Shown here one piece after another: positions 1-7,236 of a stretch of 64,000 bases of DNA (positions are counted from its first letter, which is position 1; every line of letters begins with the position of its first letter). The position numbers and the translations under genes were made by a program. This DNA comes from Haloarcula litorea (lineage in GTDB: Archaea > Halobacteriota > Halobacteria > Halobacteriales > Haloarculaceae): positions 1,240,001 through 1,304,000 of the forward strand of contig NZ_CP119779.1 in the NCBI RefSeq assembly GCF_029338195.1, given 5' to 3'. The notes below the pieces were generated by a model. It saw only the letters and a list, made by a program, of their open reading frames with translations, did not search any database and was not told where the DNA came from.

Positions 1-13
1 ACCTAGGGCCGTC

Positions 14-241
14 GTGTCTCTCACCGACCGCCGTCTCGCCGTGGCCCTGACCGCCGTCGCCGGCATCTTCCACCTGCTGGCCCCCGACCTGCTGTTGCGG
101 ACGGCCCGCTGGGGCTACCGGCGCGTCCTCGCCGTCGAGTTCCACCCGAAGCGGGGGGCCAGCCGCCGGGTCCGCGCGGTCGGCGTGGGGTTCCTCCTGC
201 TGGCGGCGGCGCTCCGTCGCTACACCGCCGACTCGACGTAG
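14..241 (+). CDS. Small hydrophobic membrane protein, possibly 5'-truncated
   Basis: A 75-residue protein with two hydrophobic stretches (about residues 8-30 and 55-67) separated by a basic, Arg-rich stretch, suggesting a small integral membrane protein with a cytoplasmic positive loop. The GTG at position 14 is the first start in the window, but the frame is open to the window edge, so the true start may lie upstream. Its 3' end overlaps the end of the convergent LOG-like gene by 22 nt. I do not recognise the family and no function is proposed. Confidence 0.55.
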   Translation: MSLTDRRLAVALTAVAGIFHLLAPDLLLRTARWGYRRVLAVEFHPKRGASRRVRAVGVGFLLLAAALRRYTADST

Positions 242-669
242 TCGACGGCCGCCGCGGGGGTGTCGACGTGTTCGATGCCGTCCAGCCGCTCGACCCGGTG
301 GGTGTCCAGCCCGGCGACCGGCCGGCCCTGGTCCAGCGCGTGGCCCAGCTCCGAGAGGGTCCCGGCCGCGCCGTCGACGGCGACGACGGCCGCGCCGTTC
401 AGCACGACCAGGACGTTGCGCGCGCTCCCGAGTCCGGTGGCGATGGCGGTGTCGACGTGGTCGTTGGCGGCCGCCCGCCGCTCGCCCGGGAGGATGCCGA
501 TGGTGTGCCCGTCGGCGGCGCTCGCGCCCTCGCAGACGGCCTCCATCACGCCGGTCAGGCCGCCACAGACGACCTCGTGGTTCCGCTCGCCGAGGCGTCG
601 ACCCACCTCGCGTGCCTGCCGGTACTGTTCGTCCGTGACCGTCGACCCGCCGATGACCGAGACGCGCAT
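220..669 (-). CDS. LOG-like / TIGR00725-type nucleotide-binding protein
   Basis: A 149-residue Rossmann-like protein starting MRVSVIGGST, with the glycine-rich stretch CGGLTGVMEAVCEGA near residue 35-50 and GAAGTLSELGHAL near residue 101. These are the hallmarks of the SLOG/LOG superfamily in its short TIGR00725 branch; a short relative is the molybdenum cofactor carrier protein. Classic LOG proteins carry PGGxGTxxE for cytokinin phosphoribohydrolase activity. Here the equivalent is DGAAGTLSE, with the PGG replaced, so nucleotide or cofactor binding is likely but phosphoribohydrolase activity is doubtful. It ends convergently with the small membrane protein. Confidence 0.85.
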   Translation of the reverse strand: MRVSVIGGSTVTDEQYRQAREVGRRLGERNHEVVCGGLTGVMEAVCEGASAADGHTIGILPGERRAAANDHVDTAIATGLGSARNVLVVLNGAAVVAVDGAAGTLSELGHALDQGRPVAGLDTHRVERLDGIEHVDTPAAAVDYVESAV

Positions 670-732
670 AGCTCGGCGTTCGGGGAGTGCGGTGAAAAAG
701 TCGCGGTGCGTCGCCCGTCGCCAGCCGGCCGA

Positions 733-2154
733 TTACAGCTGGTCGAGCCAGTCCTGTGCGCGGGACTCGCTGGTCTCGGCGATCTCGGCGATCTCGGCGG
801 CGTCGCGGGCCTCGAGCTCGGCGACCGTCTCGATACCGGCCCCGCGCAGGCGGTCGGCGTAGGTCGGGCCGATGCCGTCGACCGTCTCGACGTCCGCGGC
901 CTCCTCGGTGCCGGTCTCCTCGACGGCGGCGGCCTCGTCGGTGGCGTCGACGTCGTCGGCGACGTCCTCGACCGCTTCCTCGGCGGTCTCCTCGACGTCG
1001 CCTTCGCCGGGGGACTCGACCTCGATGTCGACCTCCTCGCCGCTGCGCTCGCTGTACCACTCCGCGACCTCGGGCCAGAGCTCCTCGTGGGTCGAGGAGG
1101 ACACCGACAGACCGATGTGGCCCGTCGAGAACTCGATGGTCTCCGTGTCCTCGCTCGGGATGACGTCGGTGAACGGCTTCGAGGCCGCCGGCGGGATGAG
1201 GTGGTCGTACTTGCCCATCAACTGGAGGACCGGCATGTCGAGGTTCTCCAGGTCGACGTGTTTCCCGTCCAGCTCCAGCTCGTTGTTGTAGAGCTTGTTG
1301 TCCTGGTAGACGTCCTCGAGGAACTGGACGTAGGTGTCGCCGGCGACGTCGATCCCGTCGCCGAGCCACTTCTCCATCCGGCCGAAGTTCTCGACGAACG
1401 CCTCGTTCTCTAAGTTCTCGAACAGCCGGATGTACTTCGAGACGTAGTTGTCGACGGGGTCCATCAGCGCGAAGCCGATGTCGAGCATCTCCGCGGGGAC
1501 GTTGCCGAAGGTGTCGACGACGTCCTGGGGGTCGTAGTACTCGTCGGAGCCCCACTCCTCTAAGACGCCGCCGGTCTGGTCGAAACAGAGGCCGGCGGCC
1601 ATCAGGCCGAGCGTGTTGACCTTCTCGCGGTGGAGCGCCGAGTACATCACCGACATCGTCCCGCCCATACAGTAGCCGAGGATGTTGACGGCGTCCTGAC
1701 CGGATCGTTCCCGGACCACGTCGACGCAGTTGTCCATATAGCGGTTGACGTAGTCGTCGAGCGTCAGGTGCTGGTCGAGCCGCGAGGGCTCGTTCCAGTC
1801 GATGAGGTAGACGTCGTGGCCCGCCTCCAGCAGCCGGCGGACGACCGACCGCTCCTCCTGGAGGTCCAGGATGTACGGGCGGTTGATGAGCGCGTAGACG
1901 ATGAGGATGGGGACCGACTCCTTGTCCTCTTCGTCGACCTCGATGCCGGCGGCCTCGGCGTCGTAGTGGAGGAGCTCGAGCTTGTTCTCCTCGTAGACGA
2001 CCTCCGAGGGCGTCTGACCGACCTCGACGGACTCCATCAGTTCGAGGCGCTCGTCGGCGACCTGGCTGGTGTCGGCGGCCTCGCTCATCGCCTCCAGCGT
2101 CTTGGTCTGCCAGTCGACGGCGGCCTTGAACGGGTTGAACGGGTTACTGGACAT
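733..2154 (-). CDS. phaC: Class III poly(3-hydroxyalkanoate) synthase catalytic subunit PhaC
   Basis: A 473-residue polymerase of the alpha/beta-hydrolase fold that links (R)-3-hydroxyacyl-CoA units into PHA at the granule surface. The catalytic nucleophile is Cys162 in the lipase-like box GYCMGG; Asp317 (KYDHLIPP) and His346 (STGHIGLS) complete the triad. The gene lies 3 nt downstream of phaE, its obligate class III partner. The last ~100 residues are unusual: an acidic Glu/Asp/Ala-rich linker (about 370-425) followed by a helix-hairpin-helix-like segment beginning [20 protein letters not shown]. Haloarchaeal PhaC proteins are known to have a C-terminal extension; the HhH reading is mine. 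Confidence 0.97.
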   Translation of the reverse strand: MSSNPFNPFKAAVDWQTKTLEAMSEAADTSQVADERLELMESVEVGQTPSEVVYEENKLELLHYDAEAAGIEVDEEDKESVPILIVYALINRPYILDLQEERSVVRRLLEAGHDVYLIDWNEPSRLDQHLTLDDYVNRYMDNCVDVVRERSGQDAVNILGYCMGGTMSVMYSALHREKVNTLGLMAAGLCFDQTGGVLEEWGSDEYYDPQDVVDTFGNVPAEMLDIGFALMDPVDNYVSKYIRLFENLENEAFVENFGRMEKWLGDGIDVAGDTYVQFLEDVYQDNKLYNNELELDGKHVDLENLDMPVLQLMGKYDHLIPPAASKPFTDVIPSEDTETIEFSTGHIGLSVSSSTHEELWPEVAEWYSERSGEEVDIEVESPGEGDVEETAEEAVEDVADDVDATDEAAAVEETGTEEAADVETVDGIGPTYADRLRGAGIETVAELEARDAAEIAEIAETSESRAQDWLDQL

Positions 2155-2157
2155 GGG

Positions 2158-2703
2158 TTACTCCTCGAGGTGCTCGAGGACCCGATCGAGCTTCTGTTCG
2201 ACGGCGTGCTGGCGGCGCTCGACCTCGACGAGGCGTTCGGCGACCTCGTCTATGTCGTCGCGGGTCGGGAAGCCCATCTGGGCGATGGCGTCCTGGCTGA
2301 GGTCGTCGGCCTCCTGTTGCATCTCCATCATCGACTCGACGAGCTGGCCGTTCGCGGCCGCGAAGGCCGACGTGCCCATCACGTGCTTGAACGCCTCGTT
2401 GGCCGACTGGAGCCAGATGTCGCGGAACTCCGCGGGATCGACGTCCTCGCCCTGTGCCGCCTCGGCGGACCGCTCGACCATCTGTTCGGCCGCGTCGAGC
2501 CACTCCTCGTAGGCCTTGTTGTACCCCTGGAACCCCTCGGAGAGCTCGTCCTCCTGGGGGATGGTGTCCTCGACCGCGTCGGCCCACGACTCGACGAAGG
2601 CGGCTTGGGCCTTCATGTTCTGCTCCATCGAGTCCGCGACCGCGTCGTTCATCTGCTCGACCATCTCCGCCCATTCGTCCTGCATCTGGTTCGTATCGCT
2701 CAT
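2158..2703 (-). CDS. phaE: PHA synthase subunit PhaE
   Basis: A 181-residue, largely helical acidic protein directly upstream of phaC in the same orientation (3-nt gap). It has the usual haloarchaeal PhaE size, much shorter than bacterial PhaE, with Met/Gln-rich amphipathic helices (EQMNDAVADSMEQNM) and a C-terminal coiled coil (VEVERRQHAVEQKLDRVLEHLEE region). PhaE has no catalytic residues of its own; the PhaEC complex is the active class III synthase. Preceded by a T-run on the minus strand and an apparently separate promoter, so phaEC may be transcribed apart from phaRP. Confidence 0.93.
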   Translation of the reverse strand: MSDTNQMQDEWAEMVEQMNDAVADSMEQNMKAQAAFVESWADAVEDTIPQEDELSEGFQGYNKAYEEWLDAAEQMVERSAEAAQGEDVDPAEFRDIWLQSANEAFKHVMGTSAFAAANGQLVESMMEMQQEADDLSQDAIAQMGFPTRDDIDEVAERLVEVERRQHAVEQKLDRVLEHLEE

Positions 2704-2739
2704 TATTGTAGTCTAGGTGTATCTCGCGCGCTCGCGCAC

Positions 2740-2762
2740 AAAAAACGGCTGGTTCGGTCCGT
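2740..2762 (-). terminator. Possible terminator after phaP
   Basis: On the minus strand, ACGG and CCGT (plus-strand 2759-2762 and 2745-2748) can pair as a weak 4-bp stem directly followed by six T (2740-2745). T-runs are the main archaeal termination signal. This would separate phaRP from phaEC. The stem is weak and partly overlaps the phaP stop, so confidence is modest. Confidence 0.35.
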
Positions 2763-3313
2763 TACGCCTCGACGGCGTCGGCGGCCTGGGCCTGGACTTC
2801 CTCGACCTGCTCCTGGATCTCCTCGACCTGCTCCTGGACCTCCTCGAGCTGGTCGCCGAACTGCTCGGCGACCTCGACGGACTGGGACTCGAGTTCCTCG
2901 TGGGCCTCGACGAGCATATCGACCTGCTCCTCGACGGCGGCGAGGTAGTCCTCGGTCATGTCGTCGTAGGCGTCGACGCCCTCGACCAGCTCGCTCTCGA
3001 TGTTGTCGAAGACCTCGGCGTGGTTCTCGAGCAGGAAGTCGTACTGCTCGTCGACGGCACGGCGGATCTCGTCGACGGTGCCGGCCGCCCCGGGGACGGT
3101 GGCCTCGACGGCGTCGAGGTAGCTGTGGAAGGCGGTCTTCGACAGCTCGACGCCGCGGCGCTGGGCCGACTCCTGGGTGTCGAGACTGTCGATGACGGCC
3201 TCGTTGACGTTCTGCTGGAAGGTGAAGCTCTGTTCGAGGGCCTTCTGGCTCTGTTCGATGGTCGCGCGCTGCATCTCGAAGGCGGTCGTGACGGGGGTGG
3301 TGTAGTCTACCAT
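2762..3313 (-). CDS. phaP: Haloarchaeal phasin PhaP (PHA granule-associated protein)
   Basis: A 183-residue, almost entirely helical, Glu/Gln-rich protein. The C-terminal half is a regular coiled coil of repeated EEVQEQVEEIQEQ-like heptads. Its place between phaR and phaE, size and composition match haloarchaeal phasins, which coat PHA granules and control their number and size. ATG at 3313 (MVDYTTPV) is chosen; an alternative GTG at 3322 overlaps the phaR stop as GTGA and would add three residues, so translation is probably coupled to phaR. The end is rich in Ala and Asp. Confidence 0.88.
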   Translation of the reverse strand: MVDYTTPVTTAFEMQRATIEQSQKALEQSFTFQQNVNEAVIDSLDTQESAQRRGVELSKTAFHSYLDAVEATVPGAAGTVDEIRRAVDEQYDFLLENHAEVFDNIESELVEGVDAYDDMTEDYLAAVEEQVDMLVEAHEELESQSVEVAEQFGDQLEEVQEQVEEIQEQVEEVQAQAADAVEA

Positions 3314-3318
3314 TGTGA

Positions 3319-3618
3319 TCACTCGTTGTTGTGTTTGCTGACCGGGAGGACGACTGTCTGGACGATGTCCCCTTCCTCGATGCCGAGCGCCTCGCGCTCC
3401 GCGTCGGGGATGGAGATCCGACCCCCGCTCTGGACGCGGGTCTTGAACGTCGCCATCTGACTCATCGCACCGAGCTGATTCATATCGAAGCCCGGCGTGC
3501 TACCGTTCGCGAACAGCTGTCGGAGCATCTGCTGTTGTTGCTCCACCGCGTTCTCGCTCATCTCCTGCATCCCCTTGAACATCGGGGGCCACATCGTCGC
3601 GTCGTCTCCGTCGGTCAT
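3319..3618 (-). CDS. phaR: AbrB-type regulator of PHA accumulation, PhaR
   Basis: A 99-residue protein with a Met/Gln-rich N-terminal half (about 1-55), which could contact the granule, and a C-terminal SpoVT/AbrB-like swapped-hairpin domain (about 57-95) with VQSGGRISIPDAEREALGIE and the following GD turn. Haloarchaeal PhaR is known to bind both granules and the phaRP promoter. First gene of the minus-strand phaRP unit, overlapping or abutting phaP. A strong TATA box (CTTAAG) and tandem repeats lie just upstream, consistent with autoregulation. Confidence 0.9.
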   Translation of the reverse strand: MTDGDDATMWPPMFKGMQEMSENAVEQQQQMLRQLFANGSTPGFDMNQLGAMSQMATFKTRVQSGGRISIPDAEREALGIEEGDIVQTVVLPVSKHNNE

Positions 3619-3646
3619 CGCTACCTACACCTAACGCCCCGGACGA

Positions 3647-3658
3647 CTTAAGCTTTCC
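3647..3658 (-). promoter_or_regulatory. phaR promoter (TATA box with BRE)
   Basis: CTTAAG at 3647-3652 lies 29-34 nt before the phaR ATG on the minus strand, preceded by GGAAAG as a BRE-like element. The spacing fits a nearly leaderless haloarchaeal transcript. Confidence 0.7.
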
Positions 3659-3660
3659 GC

Positions 3661-3689
3661 TGAATACCATCTGATACCATCTGATACCA
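3661..3689 (-). promoter_or_regulatory. Tandem 10-bp repeats upstream of phaR, candidate operator
   Basis: Plus-strand units TGAATACCATC (3661-3671), TGATACCATC (3672-3681) and TGATACCA (3682-3689) form almost three head-to-tail copies with a 10-bp period, one DNA helical turn. They start about 3 nt upstream of the BRE of the phaR promoter, where an activator or the autoregulator PhaR could bind several protomers on one DNA face. This is inferred from position; no PhaR site is recognised from memory. Confidence 0.55.
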
Positions 3690-3811
3690 CAGAGTGACAC
3701 GAGGGAAATTCGCGGCGTCCGGAGCCGAAGACAGACATTCCTCCGATCGACCGCCCGACGACCGGCGGTAGAAGCCGTCTCGACGGCACAGAGATCGGAT
3801 TAACACCAACG

Positions 3812-3818
3812 TTTAATA
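3812..3818 (+). promoter_or_regulatory. Promoter of the MaoC-type hydratase gene
   Basis: TTTAATA lies 27-33 nt before the ATG at 3845, ideal for a leaderless haloarchaeal transcript. It is divergent from the phaR promoter; about 160 bp separate the two TATA boxes, with the tandem repeats nearer phaR. Confidence 0.7.
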
Positions 3819-3844
3819 GTTCGGGCAGCAAGGGGAAACTATCA

Positions 3845-4450
3845 ATGAGTTCTGAATCGCATCGGAACCCTCTGCTCGACACGTGGACGGAGACGTCCTC
3901 TCATATGTTCAACAGCGTCGTCGCCGCCAACCGGGCCGCGTTCGCCGCCTTCGGCGTCCCGCAGGAGGGCGACGACGTCGCACCGCCGGCCGAGCGCATC
4001 GAGGCCGACGAGGACCTCCCCGAGTGGCACGTCTCGATCTCCGAGGACCACGCCGAGCAGCTCGGCGTCGGCGACAAGGTAGAGTTCAGCAAGACCATCT
4101 CCGACGACGACGTCCGGCAGTTCGCGGCCGCGAGCGGGGACACGAACCCGCTCCACCTTGACGACGAGTTCGCGGCCGAGACGCGGTTCCGGGGGCGTAT
4201 CGCCCACGGGACCCTCGTCTCCGGACTCATCAGCGCCGCGCTCGCGCGACTCCCGGGACTGACCATCTATCTCTCCCAGGACCTGGAGTTCCACAACCCC
4301 GTCCGCATCGGCGACCGGCTCACCGCCGAGTGCGAGATCGTCGAAGACCTGGGTGACAGCCAGTACCGACTCACAACGCGCGTCCGCGACCGGGAGGACG
4401 TCGTCATCGACGGCGAGGCCGTCGTCCTCATCGACGACCTGCCGAACTAA
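3845..4450 (+). CDS. MaoC-family (R)-specific enoyl-CoA hydratase (PhaJ-like)
   Basis: A 201-residue hot-dog-fold hydratase. An N-terminal haloarchaeal segment (about 1-60) precedes the MaoC domain. The hydratase motif ASGDTNPLHLDDEFA supplies Asp99 and His104, the catalytic pair of R-hydratases, and FRGRIAHGTLVSG is the second conserved block. It should convert enoyl-CoA from beta-oxidation to (R)-3-hydroxyacyl-CoA, the PhaEC monomer. The divergent position opposite phaRPEC supports a monomer-supply role. Start fixed by the TATA box about 30 nt upstream. Confidence 0.9.
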   Translation: MSSESHRNPLLDTWTETSSHMFNSVVAANRAAFAAFGVPQEGDDVAPPAERIEADEDLPEWHVSISEDHAEQLGVGDKVEFSKTISDDDVRQFAAASGDTNPLHLDDEFAAETRFRGRIAHGTLVSGLISAALARLPGLTIYLSQDLEFHNPVRIGDRLTAECEIVEDLGDSQYRLTTRVRDREDVVIDGEAVVLIDDLPN

Positions 4451-5289
4451 CAGAACGACCGCAGCAGGCCGTTGAACCGCTCGGGGCGCTCCCGAGGCGG
4501 GCAGTGACCGCAGTTCTCCAGGACCGCCAGTTCGCTCTCGGAGAGCGTCTCGGCGGCCCGCTCGGACCAGGACTTCGGCAGGAGCGGGTCCGCCTCCCCG
4601 TGGACCAGCAGCGTCGGCACGTCGAGGCCGTCCAGCCGGTCGGAGTAGTCCGTGCGGAACCCGGTCCGGCGGAACTCGCTGCGCTGCCAGCGCCGCATCG
4701 CGCGCACCGTCCGCCGGTCGACGGCGTCGTCGACGTCCGCGACCAGCTGTCGGGACGGTTCGGTCGCGCCCATACTCCGAAGCCCCGTCCTGATCGCCGC
4801 CTTCGAGCTACTCACGCCCTGCCACATCATATTTCCCACGACGGGTGCCTGGAACAGCCCGGTCGCTGCCGTCCGCCAGTAGGCGTCCGACCCCAGGCCG
4901 TAGCTGTCGACGAGGACGAGCCGCTCGACGCTCCCGCCGTCCAGCGCGTGGCCGAGCGCGAGCGCTCCGCCCATCGACAGCCCCGCCATCGCGGGGTTCT
5001 CCAGGTCCAGTTCGTCCAGAAACGCCTCGACGGCCGCCAGGAAGTACGGCGTCGTGTACGCCCGGTCCGGTTTGTCGCTGTCACCGTGGCCCGGCAGATC
5101 CAGCGCGTAGACGGTCCGTTCGTCGGCGACGGCGGGGAGCGCGTGTCGCCACGACACCCTGGCGGCGTCCAGTCCGATCCCGTGCAGGAACACGAGCGGT
5201 GGGCCCTCGCCGCCCGCGAGGTAGTGGAGGTCGACCGGCTCGCCGTCGACCGGCACCTCGACGTGAGACGACGTGATCTCGGCGGTCAT
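4447..5289 (-). CDS. Alpha/beta hydrolase
   Basis: A 280-residue alpha/beta-hydrolase. It has the oxyanion-hole motif FLHGIGLD (near residue 36), the nucleophile elbow AGLSMGGALAL with Ser105, an acid residue in LVHGEADPLLP and the catalytic His in ENCGHCPPRERPE near the C terminus. Substrate unknown; the family includes esterases, epoxide hydrolases and peptidases. The start is ATG 5289 (MTAEITSSHVEV); the longer open frame upstream is low-complexity GC-driven sequence. Its 3' end overlaps the convergent hydratase gene by 4 nt. Proximity to PHA genes raises a depolymerase or oligomer hydrolase role, but nothing in the sequence shows this. Confidence 0.88.
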   Translation of the reverse strand: MTAEITSSHVEVPVDGEPVDLHYLAGGEGPPLVFLHGIGLDAARVSWRHALPAVADERTVYALDLPGHGDSDKPDRAYTTPYFLAAVEAFLDELDLENPAMAGLSMGGALALGHALDGGSVERLVLVDSYGLGSDAYWRTAATGLFQAPVVGNMMWQGVSSSKAAIRTGLRSMGATEPSRQLVADVDDAVDRRTVRAMRRWQRSEFRRTGFRTDYSDRLDGLDVPTLLVHGEADPLLPKSWSERAAETLSESELAVLENCGHCPPRERPERFNGLLRSFC

Positions 5290-5320
5290 CGACGGGCCTC
5301 GGTATCGCAGCCGAATGAGT

Positions 5321-6655
5321 CTACTGGTCGCGCCCGGAACCTGTCGATCCGTCGTTATCTCTCTCGTAGGCACTGGCCGCCGCGAGCCGGGCCTGCTCGC
5401 GCACGACCGACGGCGTCCGGCACCGTCCCGGTTCGCCGGCGACCTGCGGGATCGTGCAGTTGTTGCAGCTCGCACAGAGCGCGTCGCCGCCGTCGAGCAG
5501 TCGCGCGCCGAGCCGCGGTTCGGCGTAGAACGGCCGACCGAGGCCGACGGCGTCGGCCGCCGCGGGCGCGTCGCCGGCACCGAGGTACCGGTCACAGTCG
5601 GCGCGGGTCCGCAGTCCGCCCTCCAGCAGGACGGGGACGTCGACCCGCTCGCGGACCGCGCGACAGAACTCGGCGTTCCAGCCCGGCTCCCGGTCGAATC
5701 GACGGGCCTGCAGGCGGTTGAGCAGCTCGACGGCCCGCGCCCGCAGCCGGCCGCCGAAGGCCGCGGCGTAGTCGTCCCGGAGCTCGCTCGCGGCCCACGC
5801 GCGGTCCGGGAACGCCCCCCTCACGATGCTCATGTCCCAGAACGTCGAGACCTCGACGGGCACGAGGGCGTCGTAGCCCACGGCCGCCAGCCGCTCGGCG
5901 ACGTCGACGGCGTCCTCGAACGAGAGATACCTTCGAACGAAACTCGGAGCCGCGGTCTCGGCCGGCACCTTCGTCACGAGCGGCACGTCGCCGGCGTGGT
6001 CCCGGACGGCGTCGTGGATCGCTTCGAGGAACCGGACGCCGTCGGCGAACTCGTCGTCGCGGCGGTTGTAGAACGGGGAGAGGAACTGCTGGATCAGACT
6101 CATGTTCGCCGCCGAGAGGTGGACGCCGTCGTAGCCGGCGTCGGCGGCGTCGCCCGCACAGCGGCCGAACCGCTCGGCGAGGTCGTAGACGGCTTCGGTC
6201 GAGAGGACGTCGGGCCGGAGCGCGAGCAGGCCGGCCCGGTCCAGCGCCCGCAACTGCCACGGGGGCTCGGACACGGCCAGTTGCCGCTCGTCGGGGTTGC
6301 GCCGTCGGTGGCCGGCGTGCCACGTCGCCATACTCCGCAGCCCGCCGTGTGCGAGCTGTATGAATATGTTTCCCTCGTGTGCGTGAACCGCGTCGGTGAG
6401 CCGTCCGAGGCGCTCGACGAACGACGGGTCGTGGACCCGCGTCATGTTCGGCGCGGCACAGCCGCCCTCCTCGGTGACGATGCTCGCTCCCTGGAAGACG
6501 AGCCCGACGCCGGCGGCCGCCGCGGGCTCGAGCTCGTCGACGAGCGTCTCGACCGCGTCCTCGCCGTTGCCGGCACACTCCAGTAGCGGCGCGCGGTAGA
6601 GGCGGTTCGGGAGCGTGACGCCGCCGATCTCCAGCGGCGTCGACAGCGTCGTCAC
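5321..6655 (-). CDS. NADH:flavin oxidoreductase, old yellow enzyme family, with C-terminal Cys cluster
   Basis: A 444-residue (beta/alpha)8 flavoprotein. It opens with the typical LSTPLEIGGVTLPNRLYRAPL and contains the FIQLAHGGLRS block with the His-rich barrel motifs of the OYE family. In place of a second domain it ends with CASCNNC-x11-C, four cysteines spaced like the 4Fe-4S ligands of 2,4-dienoyl-CoA reductase and trimethylamine dehydrogenase. An Fe-S-linked FMN reductase or dehydrogenase acting on an enoyl or amine substrate is likely. GTG 6655 is the only plausible start at the family N-terminus. Upstream ~80 nt hold no gene. Confidence 0.85.
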   Translation of the reverse strand: MTTLSTPLEIGGVTLPNRLYRAPLLECAGNGEDAVETLVDELEPAAAAGVGLVFQGASIVTEEGGCAAPNMTRVHDPSFVERLGRLTDAVHAHEGNIFIQLAHGGLRSMATWHAGHRRRNPDERQLAVSEPPWQLRALDRAGLLALRPDVLSTEAVYDLAERFGRCAGDAADAGYDGVHLSAANMSLIQQFLSPFYNRRDDEFADGVRFLEAIHDAVRDHAGDVPLVTKVPAETAAPSFVRRYLSFEDAVDVAERLAAVGYDALVPVEVSTFWDMSIVRGAFPDRAWAASELRDDYAAAFGGRLRARAVELLNRLQARRFDREPGWNAEFCRAVRERVDVPVLLEGGLRTRADCDRYLGAGDAPAAADAVGLGRPFYAEPRLGARLLDGGDALCASCNNCTIPQVAGEPGRCRTPSVVREQARLAAASAYERDNDGSTGSGRDQ

Positions 6656-6735
6656 GGTTCCGACCCGGCGCGTGCGCCGCCGGTCAGTCGGGACTCCATA
6701 GCGACGATAACGGCGTCGACGGCAAAAGCGCTCGG

Positions 6736-7236
6736 CTACTTCTCGACCGGCAGCAGCGCGACCCGCTCGCGGACGGCGTCGGCCAGCGTCCCCTCGGTGG
6801 CGGCCAGTTCCGTCTCGGTCACGTCGAAGAACGAGCGGACGCGCTCGGGGTCGGACTCCCCGAGCGTCTCCCCGGGGGTGAGCAGACGCTCCACGGACTC
6901 GGCCGCCGCTCGTTCCGCGTCCTCGTCGCCGTCCCCGACGACGACGGCGACGACCGGGCACTCGCCCCCGCTGACCCCCATCCTCAGCGCACGGTCGATC
7001 TGCCGGCGGCCGGCGGCATACAGCAGGATCTCGACGCCGAAGTCGTCGGCGATGGCGTCGTCCCGGTCCCGGGCGCGCCGGGCCAGTTCGACCGCCCGCT
7101 CTAAGTGGCGGCGGTCGACGACGTAGCGGGCGTCGAACGCCTGGACGACGACCCCGTGGTCGTCGGCGACCGCGTCGAGCCGCTCGACGAAGGTCCCGAC
7201 GTCGTCGACGTCCGCCTGCCCCTCGACGACCCGCAT
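6736..7236 (-). CDS. cgi121: KEOPS complex subunit Cgi121
   Basis: A 166-residue protein with the Cgi121/TPRKB pattern: central DDFGVEILLYAAGRRQIDRAL, which in this family forms the alpha/beta core, and an internal VVVGDG strand. Cgi121 binds the tRNA 3' CCA end and assists Bud32 in KEOPS, which installs t6A37 on ANN-decoding tRNAs. The gene starts inside the hel308 stop (TGATG, 1-nt overlap); the cgi121-hel308 pairing is a recurrent haloarchaeal arrangement. TsaC, which supplies the threonylcarbamoyl donor, is encoded at 28193-28798. Confidence 0.92.
   Translation of the reverse strand: MRVVEGQADVDDVGTFVERLDAVADDHGVVVQAFDARYVVDRRHLERAVELARRARDRDDAIADDFGVEILLYAAGRRQIDRALRMGVSGGECPVVAVVVGDGDEDAERAAAESVERLLTPGETLGESDPERVRSFFDVTETELAATEGTLADAVRERVALLPVEK

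Noticed and set aside
268-1413. Long plus-strand ORF opposite the LOG-like and phaC genes
   Set aside because: It lies antisense to two well-supported genes with catalytic motifs. Its composition is a GC-bias shadow and no family motif is seen.
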